From: Chamaelirium japonicum
Lineage: Eukaryota > Streptophyta > Magnoliopsida > Liliales > Melanthiaceae
Assembly: GCA_947650365.1 (NCBI GenBank)
Contig: OX393551.1
Span: 764,001 to 828,000, forward strand
Direction: 5' to 3'
Length of the DNA: 64,000 bases
Part shown: piece by piece, positions 35,426 to 47,121 of the stretch
How the letters are laid out: every line of letters begins with the position of its first letter
How positions within the stretch are numbered: position 1 is the first letter of the stretch
Made by a program: the position numbers and the translations under genes
Notes under the pieces: model-generated
What the model saw: only the letters and a program-made list of their open reading frames with translations
The model's database searches: none
Told to the model about the DNA's origin: nothing

Positions 35426-36139
35426 TTTTATCTCACAATACATTATCAGCACGAACATGTCAAACGCAGTAGACCAGTCACAAAAAAACAAAGAGAGAAA
35501 CGGAGACAGAAGTGAGAGAAGGAGAGATAAGAAAACGGAGAGATAAACGAAGAGAGAAGAGAGAAAAAGTCATACTCTAGTACATTCGACACGAGTACAG
35601 GTGTAAAGTAAGAAGGAATCTAAATTCTAAAACTCTACTTCTCAATAATATAATTAAATCTCTCCATTCTCTTCTCTCTTCTCCCATAGATTCGAGTTTC
35701 CTATAGATTGCTTAGGCTTTAAGTAAACTTACCCTATAAATAATATACAACCCCTTTAGGGTGCAACACATATGACGACTCTCTCTTTCTCCCATCATAC
35801 AATATATAATCAGTACGAACATATCAAGCCAAGCTGACCATTTACAAGAAAATGGAGAGAAAAACAAAGACAGAAGAGAGAGAAGAAGAGAGAAAAGAAC
35901 GAAGAGATAAATAAAGAGAAAAAAGATAAGAAGTCCTGCTCCATTCCATTTGCCATGGGTATAGGTGTGAAGTAAGAAGGAATCTAAATTCCAAAACTTC
36001 ACAGAAGAGAGAGAATAAAAGAGAAGAGAATAGAGCAAAAAATAAAAAGAGAAGAGAGAAGTAGTCCTGCTCAAGCCCATTGGCCACGGATATAGGTGTG
36101 AAGTAAGAAGGAATCTAAATTCCAAAACTCCACTTCTCA

Positions 36140-36746
36140 ATAGTATCATCTCAACGTTATTATGATTATCATAGTAATGTTACTATAATTTTTTTAATTA
36201 AATTAATCATTTATTTAATTATTAAATAATATAAATAATTTAATAATTAAGTTTTTAGTAAAATAATTAATTTTTATGCTATTTAATTATTTTATTTATT
36301 AATTATTATTATATTATTAAATTATATACTAATTTAATTATTTAAATTATTAAATAAAAAAATATTAATTTAATTATATTATTTATTTATTTACTTATTT
36401 TATTAGTTATATGTTAAATTATTATTTTATTTTTAATTAATTAAATAATAAGTCACTTATTGAAATATTTAAAAACTTAATTAGTGAAGAAATATATTAA
36501 ATATATTATTTACTCAAATAAATAAATAATTTAATTATTAAATAATTTTATAGTTAAATAAATAATAATAAAATAAATTATTATACAATTAATAATTATT
36601 TTATTAAATTATAAAATATTAATTGAAATTAATAAAAAATTATTTATTTAATTAAGTAATAAAATTTAAAAAAAATTCTATAACTATTTACTTATTATTT
36701 AAATTATTAGTTAATTGTTTAAATAATTGGAAGTAAAGAAGGAAAA
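36140..36746 (+). repeat. AT-only core, higher-order copy 1
   Basis: It starts GTATCATCTCAACGTTATTA and ends at a decayed purine tract near 36730-36746. It shares ordered landmarks with the other full cores (TTAGTGAAGAAATATATTAA, TTAATTAAGTAATAAAA). It is somewhat shorter than the cores at 50440 and 55905. No gene seen. Confidence 0.65.
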
Positions 36747-37043
36747 TAAGGTAATCAAAATTTTTTATTTTAAAAATAATTTATATTTTTCTTCAAAAAA
36801 ATTTAAAACATTACAACTGTTATGAGATCGTTTGATAGGATGGCTATCCACCGTCTGATCTCTCTCATGGATTATGCTTTTCTATATATTGCTTAGGCCC
36901 TAAGTAAGTTTACCCTATAAATAATATAGGACCAGTTTTCCATAGATTGCTTAGGCCTTAACTAAGCTTACTCTATAAAGAATATATGACCCTTTTAGGG
37001 TGGGGCACGTTTGACGGCTCTATTTTTTTCCCATTTCACAATA
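36747..37043 (+). mobile_element. LTR copy with doubled promoter core
   Basis: This LTR is longer than the standard 239 bp because the segment CATAGATTGCTTAGGCC to the TATA box occurs twice in a row (about 36885-36930 and 36940-36990). The same doubling is found at 51274-51571 and 56742-57022, so it arose once and was spread with the higher-order repeat. Confidence 0.65.
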
Positions 37044-38311
37044 TGTTATCAGCTTGAATAATTCGAGCCCAACCGACCAGTCATAAGAAAACGGAGAGAG
37101 AAATAAAGACAAAAGAAAAAGAAGAAGAGAACGGAGAGATAAACGAAGAGAAAAAAGAGAAGAAGTCCTGCTCTAGTCGATTGGCCACGAGTATAGGTCT
37201 GAAGTAAAAAGGAATCTAAATTCCAAAACTCCACTTCTCAATAGTATTATCTCAATATTATTTTAATTATCGTAGTAATATTACTATAATTTTTTTTAAT
37301 TAAATTATTTATTTATTTAATTATTAAATAGGTGTGAAGTAAGAAGGAATCTAAATTCCAAAACTCCTTTTCTCAATATTTATACGACCTCTTTCGGGTG
37401 GGGCATGTTTGATGGTTTTTTCTTTCTCCCATCTCACAATACGTTATCAGTATGAACATGTCAAGCCTAGCCGACCAGTCACAAGAAAACAGAGAAAGAA
37501 ACAAAGACAGAAAAGAGAGAAGAAGAGAGAAGAGAACGAAGATATAAAAGAAGATAGAAGAGAAAAGAAGTTCTGCTCCAGTCCATTGGCCACGGGTATA
37601 TGTGTTAAGTAAGAAGGAAACTAAATTCCAAGACTCTACAAAAGAGAGATAAGAAGAGGGAAGAGAATAAAGAGATAAATAAAGAAAGAAGAGAGAAACA
37701 GTCCTTCTCCAGTCTATTGGCCATGGGTATAGGTATGAAGTAAGAAGGAATCTAAATTCCAAAACTCCAATTATGTCTTCGTTTATCTCTCTGTTCTCTT
37801 CTCTCTTCTTTTCTCTTTTTTTTTCTCTTTTCTGTATAGTTTTGGAATTTAGATTCCTTCTTAATTCACATATATACCCGTGGCGAATGGACTGGAGCAG
37901 TACTTCTTCTCTCTATATTTATCTATGCATTCTTTTCTCTCTTTTTCTCTTTTTTCTATCTTCGTTTCTTTCTTAATTAAATAATTATATTATTTAATTA
38001 AATTATTTAGATAGAAGAGAAAAAAGAACGAAAAGATAAATGAAGAGAGAAGGGGAGAAGAAGTCCTACTCTAGTCCATTTGCCATGTGTATAGGTGTAA
38101 ATTAAAAAGGAATCTAAATTCCAAAGCTCCACGGAAGATAGAGAAGAAGGGAGAAGAGAACGGAGATAAGAGAGAAGAATAGAAAAGAATGTATAGAGAT
38201 AAACAAAGAGAGAGAATAGAAGAAATATTGCTCCATTCCATTGGCCACAGGTATAGGTGTGAAGTAATAAGGAATCTAAATTCCAAAACTCCATAAAAGA
38301 GAGAGAAGATG
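37044..38311. repeat. Subunits after doubled-core LTR, copy 1
   Basis: Plus leader/box, a core-start scrap (37235-37335) that stops at TTATTAAATAGGTGTGAAG, two more plus units, a switch to a minus unit at 37760, AT hairpin 37975-37999, then plus units up to alpha. The same succession follows 51571 and, with local expansion, 57022. Confidence 0.6.
37975..37999. repeat. AT hairpin (landmark beta)
   Basis: An 11-base arm AATTAAATAAT, loop TAT, and the exact inverse arm: a perfect 25-base hairpin standing where a minus CT tract meets a plus GA tract. Identical hairpins are at 52744-52768, 57803-57827, 58156-58180 and 58898-58922, with inverse-orientation forms at 32600-32624 and 32916-32940. Confidence 0.7.
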
Positions 38312-38699
38312 AGGATAGACTTCTTTTTAATTATTAAAACTAGAGAGATTTATATTATTTTATTTAGGTTCTCTTTTATCTTCTTACAATATGTTATCAG
38401 CACGAATATCTCAAGCGTAACCGACTAGTCACAAAAAAATAGAGAGTGAACCAAAGATAGAAGAGAGAGAAAAAGAGAAGAGAACAGAGAGGTAAACGAA
38501 GAGAGAAGAGAGAAGAAGTCCTACTCCAGTCCATTTGCCATGGGTATAGGTGTGAAGTAAAAAGAAATCTAAATTCCAAAACTCTATACCCATACCCTTG
38601 GCTAATTGACTGGAGCAGAACTTCTTATTTTCTTTCTCTTTTCTCTCATGGATTAGGGTTTCCCAATTGACTAGAGCAAGACTTCTTCTCTTTTCTTCC
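38312..38699. repeat. Alpha landmark and junction to second 10-kb block
   Basis: Alpha (38312-38370) and one plus unit to 38585, then scraps: CATACCCTTGGCTAATTGAC, TGGATTAGGGTTTCCC and TTGACTAGAGCAAGAC. Similarity to block A1 begins at about 38700, so this is the left edge of the inserted or copied 10-kb block. Confidence 0.55.
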
Positions 38700-39391
38700 T
38701 TGAATATACGACCCTTTTAGGGTAGGGCATGTTTGACGGATCTCTCTTTCTCCTATCTCACAACATGTTATCGGCACGAACATGTCGAGCCGAGCCAACC
38801 AGCTATAAGAAAACGGAGAGAGAAACAAAGACAGAAGTAGAGTTTTGGAATTTATATTCTTTCTTACTTCACATCTATACCCGTGACCAATAGACTGGAG
38901 CACAACTTCTTCTCTCTTTTCTATTCATTTATCTCTCCGTTATCTTCTCTCTTCTGTCTTTGTTTCTCTCTCCGTTTTCTTGTGACTGGTCGGCTGGGCT
39001 CAACATGTTCATGCTGATAACGTATTATGAGATTAAATAAGTATAATAAATAAAGAGATGGTAGAGATCCTATGGGTCATATAAATATTAAGAAGTGGAG
39101 TTTTAGAATTTAGCTTTCTCTTTACTTTATACATATACCCATGGCCAATGGATTGGAGCAAGAGTTCTTCTTTCTTTTCTCTTTATTTATCTTTCCATTC
39201 TCTTCTCTCTTCTTTAAAGAATATACAACCCCTTTAGGGTGGGGCATATTTGACGGCTCTCTCTTTCTCCCATCTCACAACACGTTATCAGTACGAACAT
39301 ATCGAAGAGTAAAGAGAGAAGAAGTTCTGTAATCAATTAATTATTTATTTAATTAGATTTCAAGGAGCTCGATATATTTGTACTGATAATG

Positions 39392-39612
39392 TATTTTGAG
39401 ATGGGAGAAATAAAGCCGTCAAATATGCCCCACCCTCAAGGGGTCGTATATTATTTATAGGGTAAACTTACTTAGGGCCTAAGCAATCTATGAGAAACCC
39501 TAATCTAAGGGAGAGATCCGACGGTGGGCAGTCATCCGATCGAACGATCTCATAACAGTTGTAATATTTTAAATTTTTTAAAAAAAATATTAATTATTTT
39601 TATAGCAAAAAA
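39392..39612 (-). mobile_element. LTR copy, minus strand, outer end missing
   Basis: This is the counterpart of 11750-11980 in the second 10-kb block, with the same upstream phrase (AATTAGATT followed by GCTCGATAT) and the same abrupt change into an AT core. Sharing that breakpoint shows the truncation predates the block duplication. Confidence 0.65.
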
Positions 39613-40032
39613 TTAATTTGTTTATTTAAATTAATTATTTTACTAAAAACTTAATTTATAAATTTTTTAAATTATTAAATAATCTAAACAAAGACAAATA
39701 AGAGAGAAGAGAGAAGAACTCCTGCTCCAGTCCATTCACCACGAGTATAGGTGTGAAGTAAAAGGAATCTAAATTTAAAAACTCCACTTCTCAATAGTAT
39801 CATCTCAACGTTATTATGATTATCATAGTAAATTCTCTTCTCTTTTTGTTTTAATATAACGATTAATTTAATTAAAAAAATTATAGTAACAATACTCCAC
39901 TTAGTTATCATATAATAAAATAATATAAGAAGAGAGAAGATAAATAAATATTTATTTAATTATTTAATTATTTAACTATTTAATTTATAAAATAATTAAA
40001 TTAATTAAATAATAGGAAGTAAAAAAAGAAGA
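39613..40032. repeat. AT-rich spacer of the second head-to-head LTR pair
   Basis: Counterpart of 11981-12373: inverted core fragment, one plus leader/box (39700-39790), core start CTCAACGTTATTATGATTAT, a short scrap with CTCTTCTCTTTTTGTTTTAA, then the core end and purine tract. Confidence 0.6.
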
Positions 40033-40272
40033 TGAGGCACACTCGAATTTTTTACTTCAAAAATATTTTTCATTTTTCTTTAAAAAAATATAAAACATTA
40101 CAACTATTTTGAGATCGTTCGATCGGATGGCTGTCCACCGTCGGATCTCTCCCATGGATTAGGGTTTCTCGTAGATTACTTAGGCCCTAAGTAAGCTTAC
40201 CCTATAAATAATATATGATACCTTTAGGGTGGGGCACGCTTAACGATTCTCTTTTTCTCCCGTTTTATAACA
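40033..40272 (+). mobile_element. LTR copy, near full length
   Basis: It starts TGAGGCACAC after a purine tract at 40014-40032 and ends TTTATAACA. Telobox, dyad and TATA box are all present. It is the counterpart of 12374-12613 and shares with it the unusual ATACCTTTAGG and GGGGCACGCTT variants, so the two descend from one copy. Confidence 0.7.
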
Positions 40273-42815
40273 CATTATCAGTACGAATATATCGAGCCCA
40301 GCCGACCAGTCACAAAAAAACAGAGAGAGAAACAAAGACAGAAGAGAGTGAAGAGAACAGAGAGATAAACGAAGATAGAAGAGAGAAGAAGTCCCACTCC
40401 AGTCCATTGGCCATGGGTATAGGTATGAAGTAAGAAGGAATCCAAATTCAAAAATGCTACTTTTGTCTCTGTTTCTCTCTCCGTTTTCTTTTGACTGGTC
40501 GGCTAGGCTCGATATATTCATACTGATAACATGTTGTGAGATAGGAGAAAGAGAGAAGTGAACGGAGAGATAAATAAAGAGAGAAGAGGGAAGAAGTCCT
40601 ACTCTCTCTAGTTTAAAATAATTTTCTATCTCTTTTCTATCAAGACTTATTTATTTTATTTTATAGTATAAGATAAAGAGAGAGAAACAAAGACAATGGG
40701 GAGAGAAACAGGGAAAGAAACAAAAGATAACGTATTATATGATTGGAGAAAGAGAGAACCGTCAAACGTGCCCTACCCTAAAGGAGTGGTATATTATTTA
40801 TAGGGTAAGTGTTGTGAGATGGGAGAAAGAGAGAGCTGTCAAACGTGCCCTACCCTAAAGGGGTCAAATATTATTTATAGGGTAAGCTTACTTAGGGCCT
40901 AAGCAATCTATGAGAAACACTAATCTATAGGAGAACAGAGTAGAGAATGGAGAGATTTAATTATATTATTAAGAAGTAGAGTTTTGGAATTTAGATTTCT
41001 TTTTAATTAAACTAGACATGTTATAAGCATGAACATATCGAGCCCAGCCGACCAGTCGTAAGAAAATGGAGAGAGAAATGAAGATAGACGTGGAGTTTTA
41101 GAATTTAGATTCTATATTACTTCACACCTATATCCGTGGCCAATGGATTAGAGCATGACTTCTTCTCTATTCATTTATCTCTCCATTCTCTTCTCTCTTC
41201 ATTTATCTCTCTATTCTTTTCTCTCTTCTTCTCTCTCTTCTGTCTTCGTTTCTCTCTTCATTTTCTTATGACTGGTCGGCTGGGCTCGACATGTTCGTGC
41301 ATATAACATTTATGATATGGGAGAAAAAGAGAGCCGTCAAATATGCCCCACCCTAAAGTGGTCGTGTATTATTTATAGGGTACGCTTACTTAAGGCCTAA
41401 GCAATTTATGGGAAACCGTAATCCATAGGAGAAGATTAAAAAGAACAGCGATATATAATTATATTATTGAGAAATGGAGTTTTTGGAATTCAGATTCCTT
41501 CTAACTTCAAACCTATACCCGTGGCCAATGGACTGGAGTAGGACTTCTTCTCTCTTTATTTACCTCTCTGTTCTTTTCTCTTTTTTTCTTTCTCTTCTGT
41601 CTTTGTTTCTCTATCCATTTTCTTGAGACTGGTCAGCTGTGCTCGACATGTTTATGTAGATAATGTGTTATGAAATAGGAGAAAGAGCTGTCAAACGTGC
41701 CCCACCATAAAGGGGTCGTATAAATATTAAGAAGTGGACTTTTGGAATTTAGATTCCTTCTTACTTCAAACCTATACCCGTGGCCAATGGACTAGAGCAG
41801 GACTTTTTCTCTCTTCTATCTTTGTTTATCTCTCAATTCTCTTATATCTTCTTCTCTCTCTTATGTCTTCGTTTCTCCCTCCGTTTTCTTGCGACTGGTC
41901 TGCTGGACTCGACATGTTCGTACTGATAACGTGTTATGAGATAGGATAAAGAGAGAGTCATCAAATGTGCCCTTCCCTAAAGGGGTCATATATTATTTAT
42001 AGGGTAAGCTTACTTAGGGCCTAACCAATCTATGGGAAACCCTAATCCATGGGAGAAGAGATAAGAAAATAGAGAGATTTAATTATATTATTGTGAAGTA
42101 TAGTTTTGGAATTTAGATTCATTCTTACCTCACCCATATACCATGGCGAATGGACTGAAGTAAGACTTTTTCTCTCTTCTCCATGTTTATCTCTCCGTTC
42201 TATTCTCACTTGTCATAACATATTATTAGCATGAACATATCGAGCCCAGCCGACCAGTCATAAGAAAATGGAGAGAGAAACAAAGACAGAAGTGAAAGAA
42301 GAAGAGAGAAGAAAACAGAGTAATAAACGAAGAGAGAAGAGAGAAGATTTCATACTCCAGTCCATTAGCCACAGGTATAGGTGTGAAGTAAGAATGAATC
42401 TAAATTTAGAAACTCCATAGAAGAGAGCGAAGAATAGAGAGAAGAGAATGAAGAGATAAATAAAGTGAAAAGAAAGAAAAAGCCCTACTCCAATCCATTG
42501 GCCACGGCTACAAGTGTTAAGCCAGAAGGAATCTAAATTCCAAAACTCTATTTCTATCTTCATTTCTCTCTCTGTTTTCTTGTGACTAGTCGACTGGCTC
42601 GATATTTTCGTACTGATAACGTGTTCTGAGATGGGCGAAAAGAAAAGCCGTCAAACGTGCCACTCCCTAAAGGAATCATATATTATTTATAAGAAAAGCT
42701 TAATTAGGGACAAAGCAATATATGGGAAATCCAAATCCATGGGAGAGATCCGACGATGGACATACATCCTTCTTACTGCATACCTAAACCTATGGCCAAT
42801 GGACTTGAGCATGAC

Positions 42816-42870
42816 TTTTTCTCTTTTCTCTTTTCTCTTTTCTCTTTTTTCTTTTTTCTTTTCTCTCTTC
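42816..42870 (-). repeat. TTTTCTC microsatellite expansion
   Basis: TCTTTTCTCTTTTCTC-type repeats expand the CT tract locally. The counterpart region in block A1 (about 15070-15110) does not show this run, so it arose after the block duplication. Confidence 0.6.
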
Positions 42871-43829
42871 GTTTATCTCTTCGTTCTTTTCTCTCTTCTT
42901 CTCTCTCTACTGACTTTGTTTCTCTCTCTGTTTTCTTGTGACTGGTCGACTGGGCATAATATGTTCATGCTGATAACGTGTTGTGAGATGGGAGAAAAAG
43001 AGAGAAGAGAACGAAGAGATAAACGAAGAGAGATGAGAGAAGAAGTCTTACTCAATTCTATTGGCCACGGGTATAGGTGTGAAGTAAGAAGGATGGCTAT
43101 CCATCTTCAGATCTCTCTGATGGATAAGGATTTCCTATAGATTGCTTAGGCCCTAAGTAAGCTTATCAGCATGAACATATCGAGCCCAGCCGACCAGTCA
43201 CAAGAAAATAGAGAGAGAAACAAAGAAAAAAGTGGAGTTTAGGAATTTAGATTCCTTCTTACTTTACACCTATACCCATGGCTAATGAACTAGAGTAGGA
43301 CTTCTTCTCTCTTCTCTCTTCATTTATCTCTTCGTTCGCTTCTTTCTTCTTATCTCTCTTCTGTGGAAATTTGGAATTTAGATTCCTTCTTACTTTACAG
43401 CTATACCCATGACCAATGGACTGGAGTAGGACTTCTTCTCTCTTCGTTTATCTCTCCGTTATCTTCTCTCTCTCTGTCATCATTTCTCTCTCCATTTTCT
43501 TGTGACTGGCCAGTTGGGCTCAACATGTTCGTATTGATAATGTGTTGTGAGAAGAGAGAAGAGAATGAAGAGATAAACAAAGAGAGAAGAAAGATGAAGT
43601 CCAGTTCTAGTCTATTCGCCATGGGTATAGGTGTAAAGTAAGAAGGAATCTAAATTTCAAAACTCCACTTCTTAATAATATAATTAAATCTCTTTGTTCT
43701 CTTCTCTCTTCTTCTATGGATTAGGGTTTCCCATAGATTGCATAGGATCTAACTAAGCTTACCGTATAAATAATATATGACCTTTTTAGGGTGCGGTATG
43801 TTTGATGGCTCTCTCTTTCTCCCATCTCA

Positions 43830-43857
43830 CAACACTTTATCAACACTTTATCAACAC
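43830..43857 (+). repeat. Local duplication of LTR end / primer-site start
   Basis: CAACACTTTATCAACACTTT: the last LTR bases plus the start of the primer-site motif are present twice with an 11-12 base period. Small, but it falls exactly on the LTR/primer-site border. Confidence 0.55.
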
Positions 43858-45954
43858 GAATATGTCGAGGCCAGCCGACCAATCGTAAGAAAACAGTGAG
43901 AGAAATAAAGACAGAAGTGGAGTTTTGGAATTTAGATTCCTTCTTACTTCATACCTATACCTGTGGCCAATGGACTGGAGCGTGACATCTTCTCTCTTCT
44001 TCCTTTATTTATCTCTCTGTTCTTTTCTCGCTTCTTATCTCTCTTCTGTCTTTGTTAAACTCCACTTCTCTCTATAAACGGATAGAGAAATGAAGATAGA
44101 AGAGAAAGAAGAAGAGAGAAGAGAAAGAAGAAGAGAGAAGAGAATGGAGAGATAAATAAAGAGAGAAGAGAGAACAAGTCCTGCTCCAGTCCACTGGCCA
44201 CGGGTATAGGTGTAAAGCTCTTTCTTCTCTTTTTATTTATCTCTCTGTTCTCTTCTCGCTTCTTATGTCTCTCCTATCTTCGTTAGACTCCTCTTCTTCT
44301 CTCAATAAACGGATAGAGAAATATAGACAGAAGTGAGAGAAGAAGAGAAAAGGAACGGAAAGATAAACAAAAAGAGAAGAGAGAAAAAGTCCTACTCCAG
44401 TCTATTAGCCACGGGTATAGGTGTGAAGTAAGATGGAATCTAAATTCCAAAACTCCACTTCTGTCTTTGTTTCTCTTTTTTTTTTCTTACGACTGGTCAA
44501 CTGGGCTCGATATGTTCATGCTGATAACGTGTTATTAGATGGGAGAAAGAAAGAGCCGTCAAATATGCCCCACCCTAAAGGGTTTATATATTATTTATAG
44601 GGTAAGCTTACTTAGGTCCTAAGCAATCTATGGAAAACCCTAATCCATGGGAGAAGAAAGAAGAGAATGGAGAGATTTAATTATATTATTTGGAAGTGGT
44701 GTTTTGGAATTTAGATTCCATCTTACTTTACACCTTTACCCAAGGCGAATAGACTAGAGCAGTACTTCTTCTCTATTCTTTCTTTGTTTATCTCTTCCTT
44801 CTTTTCTCTCTTCTTCTCTCTTCTCACAACTCGTTATCAGCGCGAATATATCGAGCCCAGCCGACTAGTCACAAGAAACCGGAGAGAGAAACAAAGACAG
44901 AAGAGAAAGAAGAAGAGAGAGAAGAAGAGAGAAGAGAATAGAGAGATAAATAATTTAAATAATATATTTAAATAATTTAGTTAAATTCTAAATAGTGGTC
45001 GGCTGGACTTGACATGTTCATGCTGATAACATATTGTGAGAAAAAAGAAGAAGAAAGAAGAAAATAGAGAGATAATCGAAGAAAGAAGAGAGAAGAAGTC
45101 TTGCTCCAGTCCATTATGCATGGGTATAGGTGTTAAGTAAGAAGGAATCTAAATTACAAAACTCCACTTCTCAATAATATAATTAAATATCTCTGTTCTC
45201 TTCTCACTTCTTCTATGGATTAGGGTATCTCTTAATATTTGAACTTAGGGCCAAAGTAATTCGGGTGTGCCACTTCTTACTATCAAGCCCAGCTGGCCAG
45301 TCGTATCTCTCTCTTCTGTCTTCGTTTATCTCTTCGTTCTATTCTCTCTTCTTCTCTCTCTTCTATGAGTTTTGGAATTTAGATTACTTCTTACTTCATA
45401 CTTGTACCCATAACGAATGGATTGGAGAAATACTTCTTTTCTCTTCTCTCTTTGGAGAGATAAGAGAGAAGAAGAAAGAGAAGAACAGAGAGATAAATGA
45501 AGAGAGAAAAGAGAAGTCCTACTCCAGTCCATTGACCACGGTTATAAGTGTAAAGTAAGAAGAAATCTAAATTCCAAAACTCCTCTTTTGTCTTCGTTTC
45601 TCTCTCCATTTTCTTGTGACCGGTTGGCTGGGCTAAATATTATCGTGCTGATAATATGTTGTGAGATGGGAGAAAGAGAGAGTCATTAAACGTGCCCTAC
45701 TCTAAAGGGGTCATATATTATTTATAGGGTAAGTGTTATGAGATGAGAGAAAGAGAGAGCCGTCAAATGTGCCCCACCTTAAAGTGGTCATTTATTATTT
45801 ATAGGGTAAGCTTATTTATGGCCTAAGCAATCTATGGGAAACCCTAATCCATGGGAGAAGAGAGAAGAGAACGAAGAGATTTAATTATATTATACGACCC
45901 CTTTAGGGTGGAGCAAGTTTGATGGCTCTTTCTTTCTCCCATCTCACAACACGT

Positions 45955-46882
45955 TAATTAGTAAACTTAATTATTAAATTATTTAAATTATTTAATAAAT
46001 AATTAATTAATTAATTTAATTAAAAAAATTATAGTAACATTACTATGATAATCATAATAACGTTGAGATGATATGATTGAGAAGTGGAGTTTTAGAATTT
46101 AAATTCCTTCTTACTTCATAACTATACCCGTGGCGATAATCAATTATATATAATTAAATATTTATATGGTAAGCTTACTAATTAAGAGAATTGATTTAAC
46201 AATTATTTAAATAAATGATTAATACGACCCCTTTAGGGTGGGGCACGTTAGATCGGATGGTTGTCCACCATCGGATCTCTCCCATGGATTAGGGTTTCCC
46301 ATAGATTGCTTAGGCCCTAAATAAGCTTACCCTATAAATAATACACGATCCGTTGAGGGTGGGGCATGTTTGATGGCTCTCTCTTTCTTCCATCTCATAA
46401 CACATTATCAGTACGAACATGTCGAGCCCAACCGACCAGTCATAAAAAAACGGAGAGAGAAACGAAGACAGAAAATAGAGAAGAAGATATAGTTGAAAAA
46501 ATAATAATTTAAATAAATTACTATATAATTAAATAATAAAAAAAATTATTAAATTATGAAATATTGATTAAAATAAATAAAAAAATTAATTATTTAATTA
46601 AGTAAAAAAATGAAATAATAATGTAATAATTATTTACTTATTATTTAAATAATACGGTAATTATTTGAATATATAAATAATAAAATATTTTTTTAAATAA
46701 CTTGAATTTTTTTTAAATAATCAAATTAATATTATTTATTTTATTATTTAAATAATAAACAAATTGTTTCAATAATTTAAATATTTAGTTATATAGATAA
46801 TTAAATATTTATTTTATTATTTAATTATTTAATTTATTAAAAAAATTAAATTAATTAAATAATAGGAAGTAAAGAAGAAAGA
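45955..46882. repeat. AT-rich section with fused LTR piece and AT core end
   Basis: AT runs at 45955-46060, 46130-46225 and 46490-46860 around a plus LTR piece 46250-46402. As in A1, ACGACCCCTTTAGGGTGGGG runs into GATCGGATGGTTGTCC. The last AT run holds the right half of the core (TTAATTAAGTAAAAAAATGA, TTTGAATATATAAATAATAA) and ends in a purine tract. Confidence 0.6.
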
Positions 46883-47121
46883 TGAGGCACACCCGAATTT
46901 TTTGCTTTAAAAAGAATTTATATTTTTCTTTAAAAAATTAAAAATATTACAACTGTTTTGAGATCGTTCGATCGGATGGCTGTCCACCGTCGGATCTCTC
47001 CCATGGATTAGGATATCCTATAGATATCTTAGGCTCTAAGTAAGTTTACGCTATAAATAATATATGACCCATTTTGGGTGGAGCATGTTTGATGGCTTTC
47101 TCTTTCTCTCAACTCACAACA
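46883..47121 (+). mobile_element. LTR copy, near full length
   Basis: TGAGGCACACCCG to AACTCACAACA, 239 bp, with a purine tract before it and a decayed primer site after it. The telobox has decayed (ATTAGGATAT), but the TATA box remains. It is the partner of 20342-20579 in the first block; here the preceding AT core is longer. Confidence 0.7.

Larger units (their letters stand above)
33061..38311 (+). repeat. Higher-order repeat, copy 1 (~5.25 kb)
   Basis: Defined by the order of five landmarks: alpha (33061), lengthened TATA (33860), gamma (35249), AT core (36140) with doubled-core LTR (36747), and AT hairpin beta (37975), ending at the next alpha (38312). The same order runs from 53081 to 59235 and, in part, at 48620-53080 and 59235-62035. 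Promoter-bearing pieces inside: minus 33808-33936 and 34833-34953; plus 35686-35803. Confidence 0.7.
40273..45954. repeat. Block A2, central array
   Basis: Promoter-bearing LTR pieces, minus: 40733-40808, 40809-40930, 41309-41430, 41932-42052, 42622-42765, 44531-44652, 45657-45733, 45734-45858; plus: 43093-43165 and 43712-43834. LTR-end-to-TATA fusions are at 40808/40809 and 45733/45734. A TTTTCTC-type microsatellite is at 42816-42870. The longest open frame of the window (42631-43140) crosses LTR, box and this CT tract and is not a gene. Confidence 0.65.

Noticed and set aside
35712-36149. 145-codon open frame, minus strand, with repeated WNLDSF and LEFRF peptides
   Set aside because: It spans two tandem ~130-bp subunits. 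The peptides are translations of the conserved box in different frames, and the copies are not kept in one frame across the array.
42631-43140. Longest open reading frame, 169 codons, plus strand
   Set aside because: It crosses inverted LTR sequence, a box and a TTTTCTC microsatellite, all noncoding in other copies. It is Leu/Ser/Phe-rich only because CT tracts lack stop codons. No domain or start context is recognisable.
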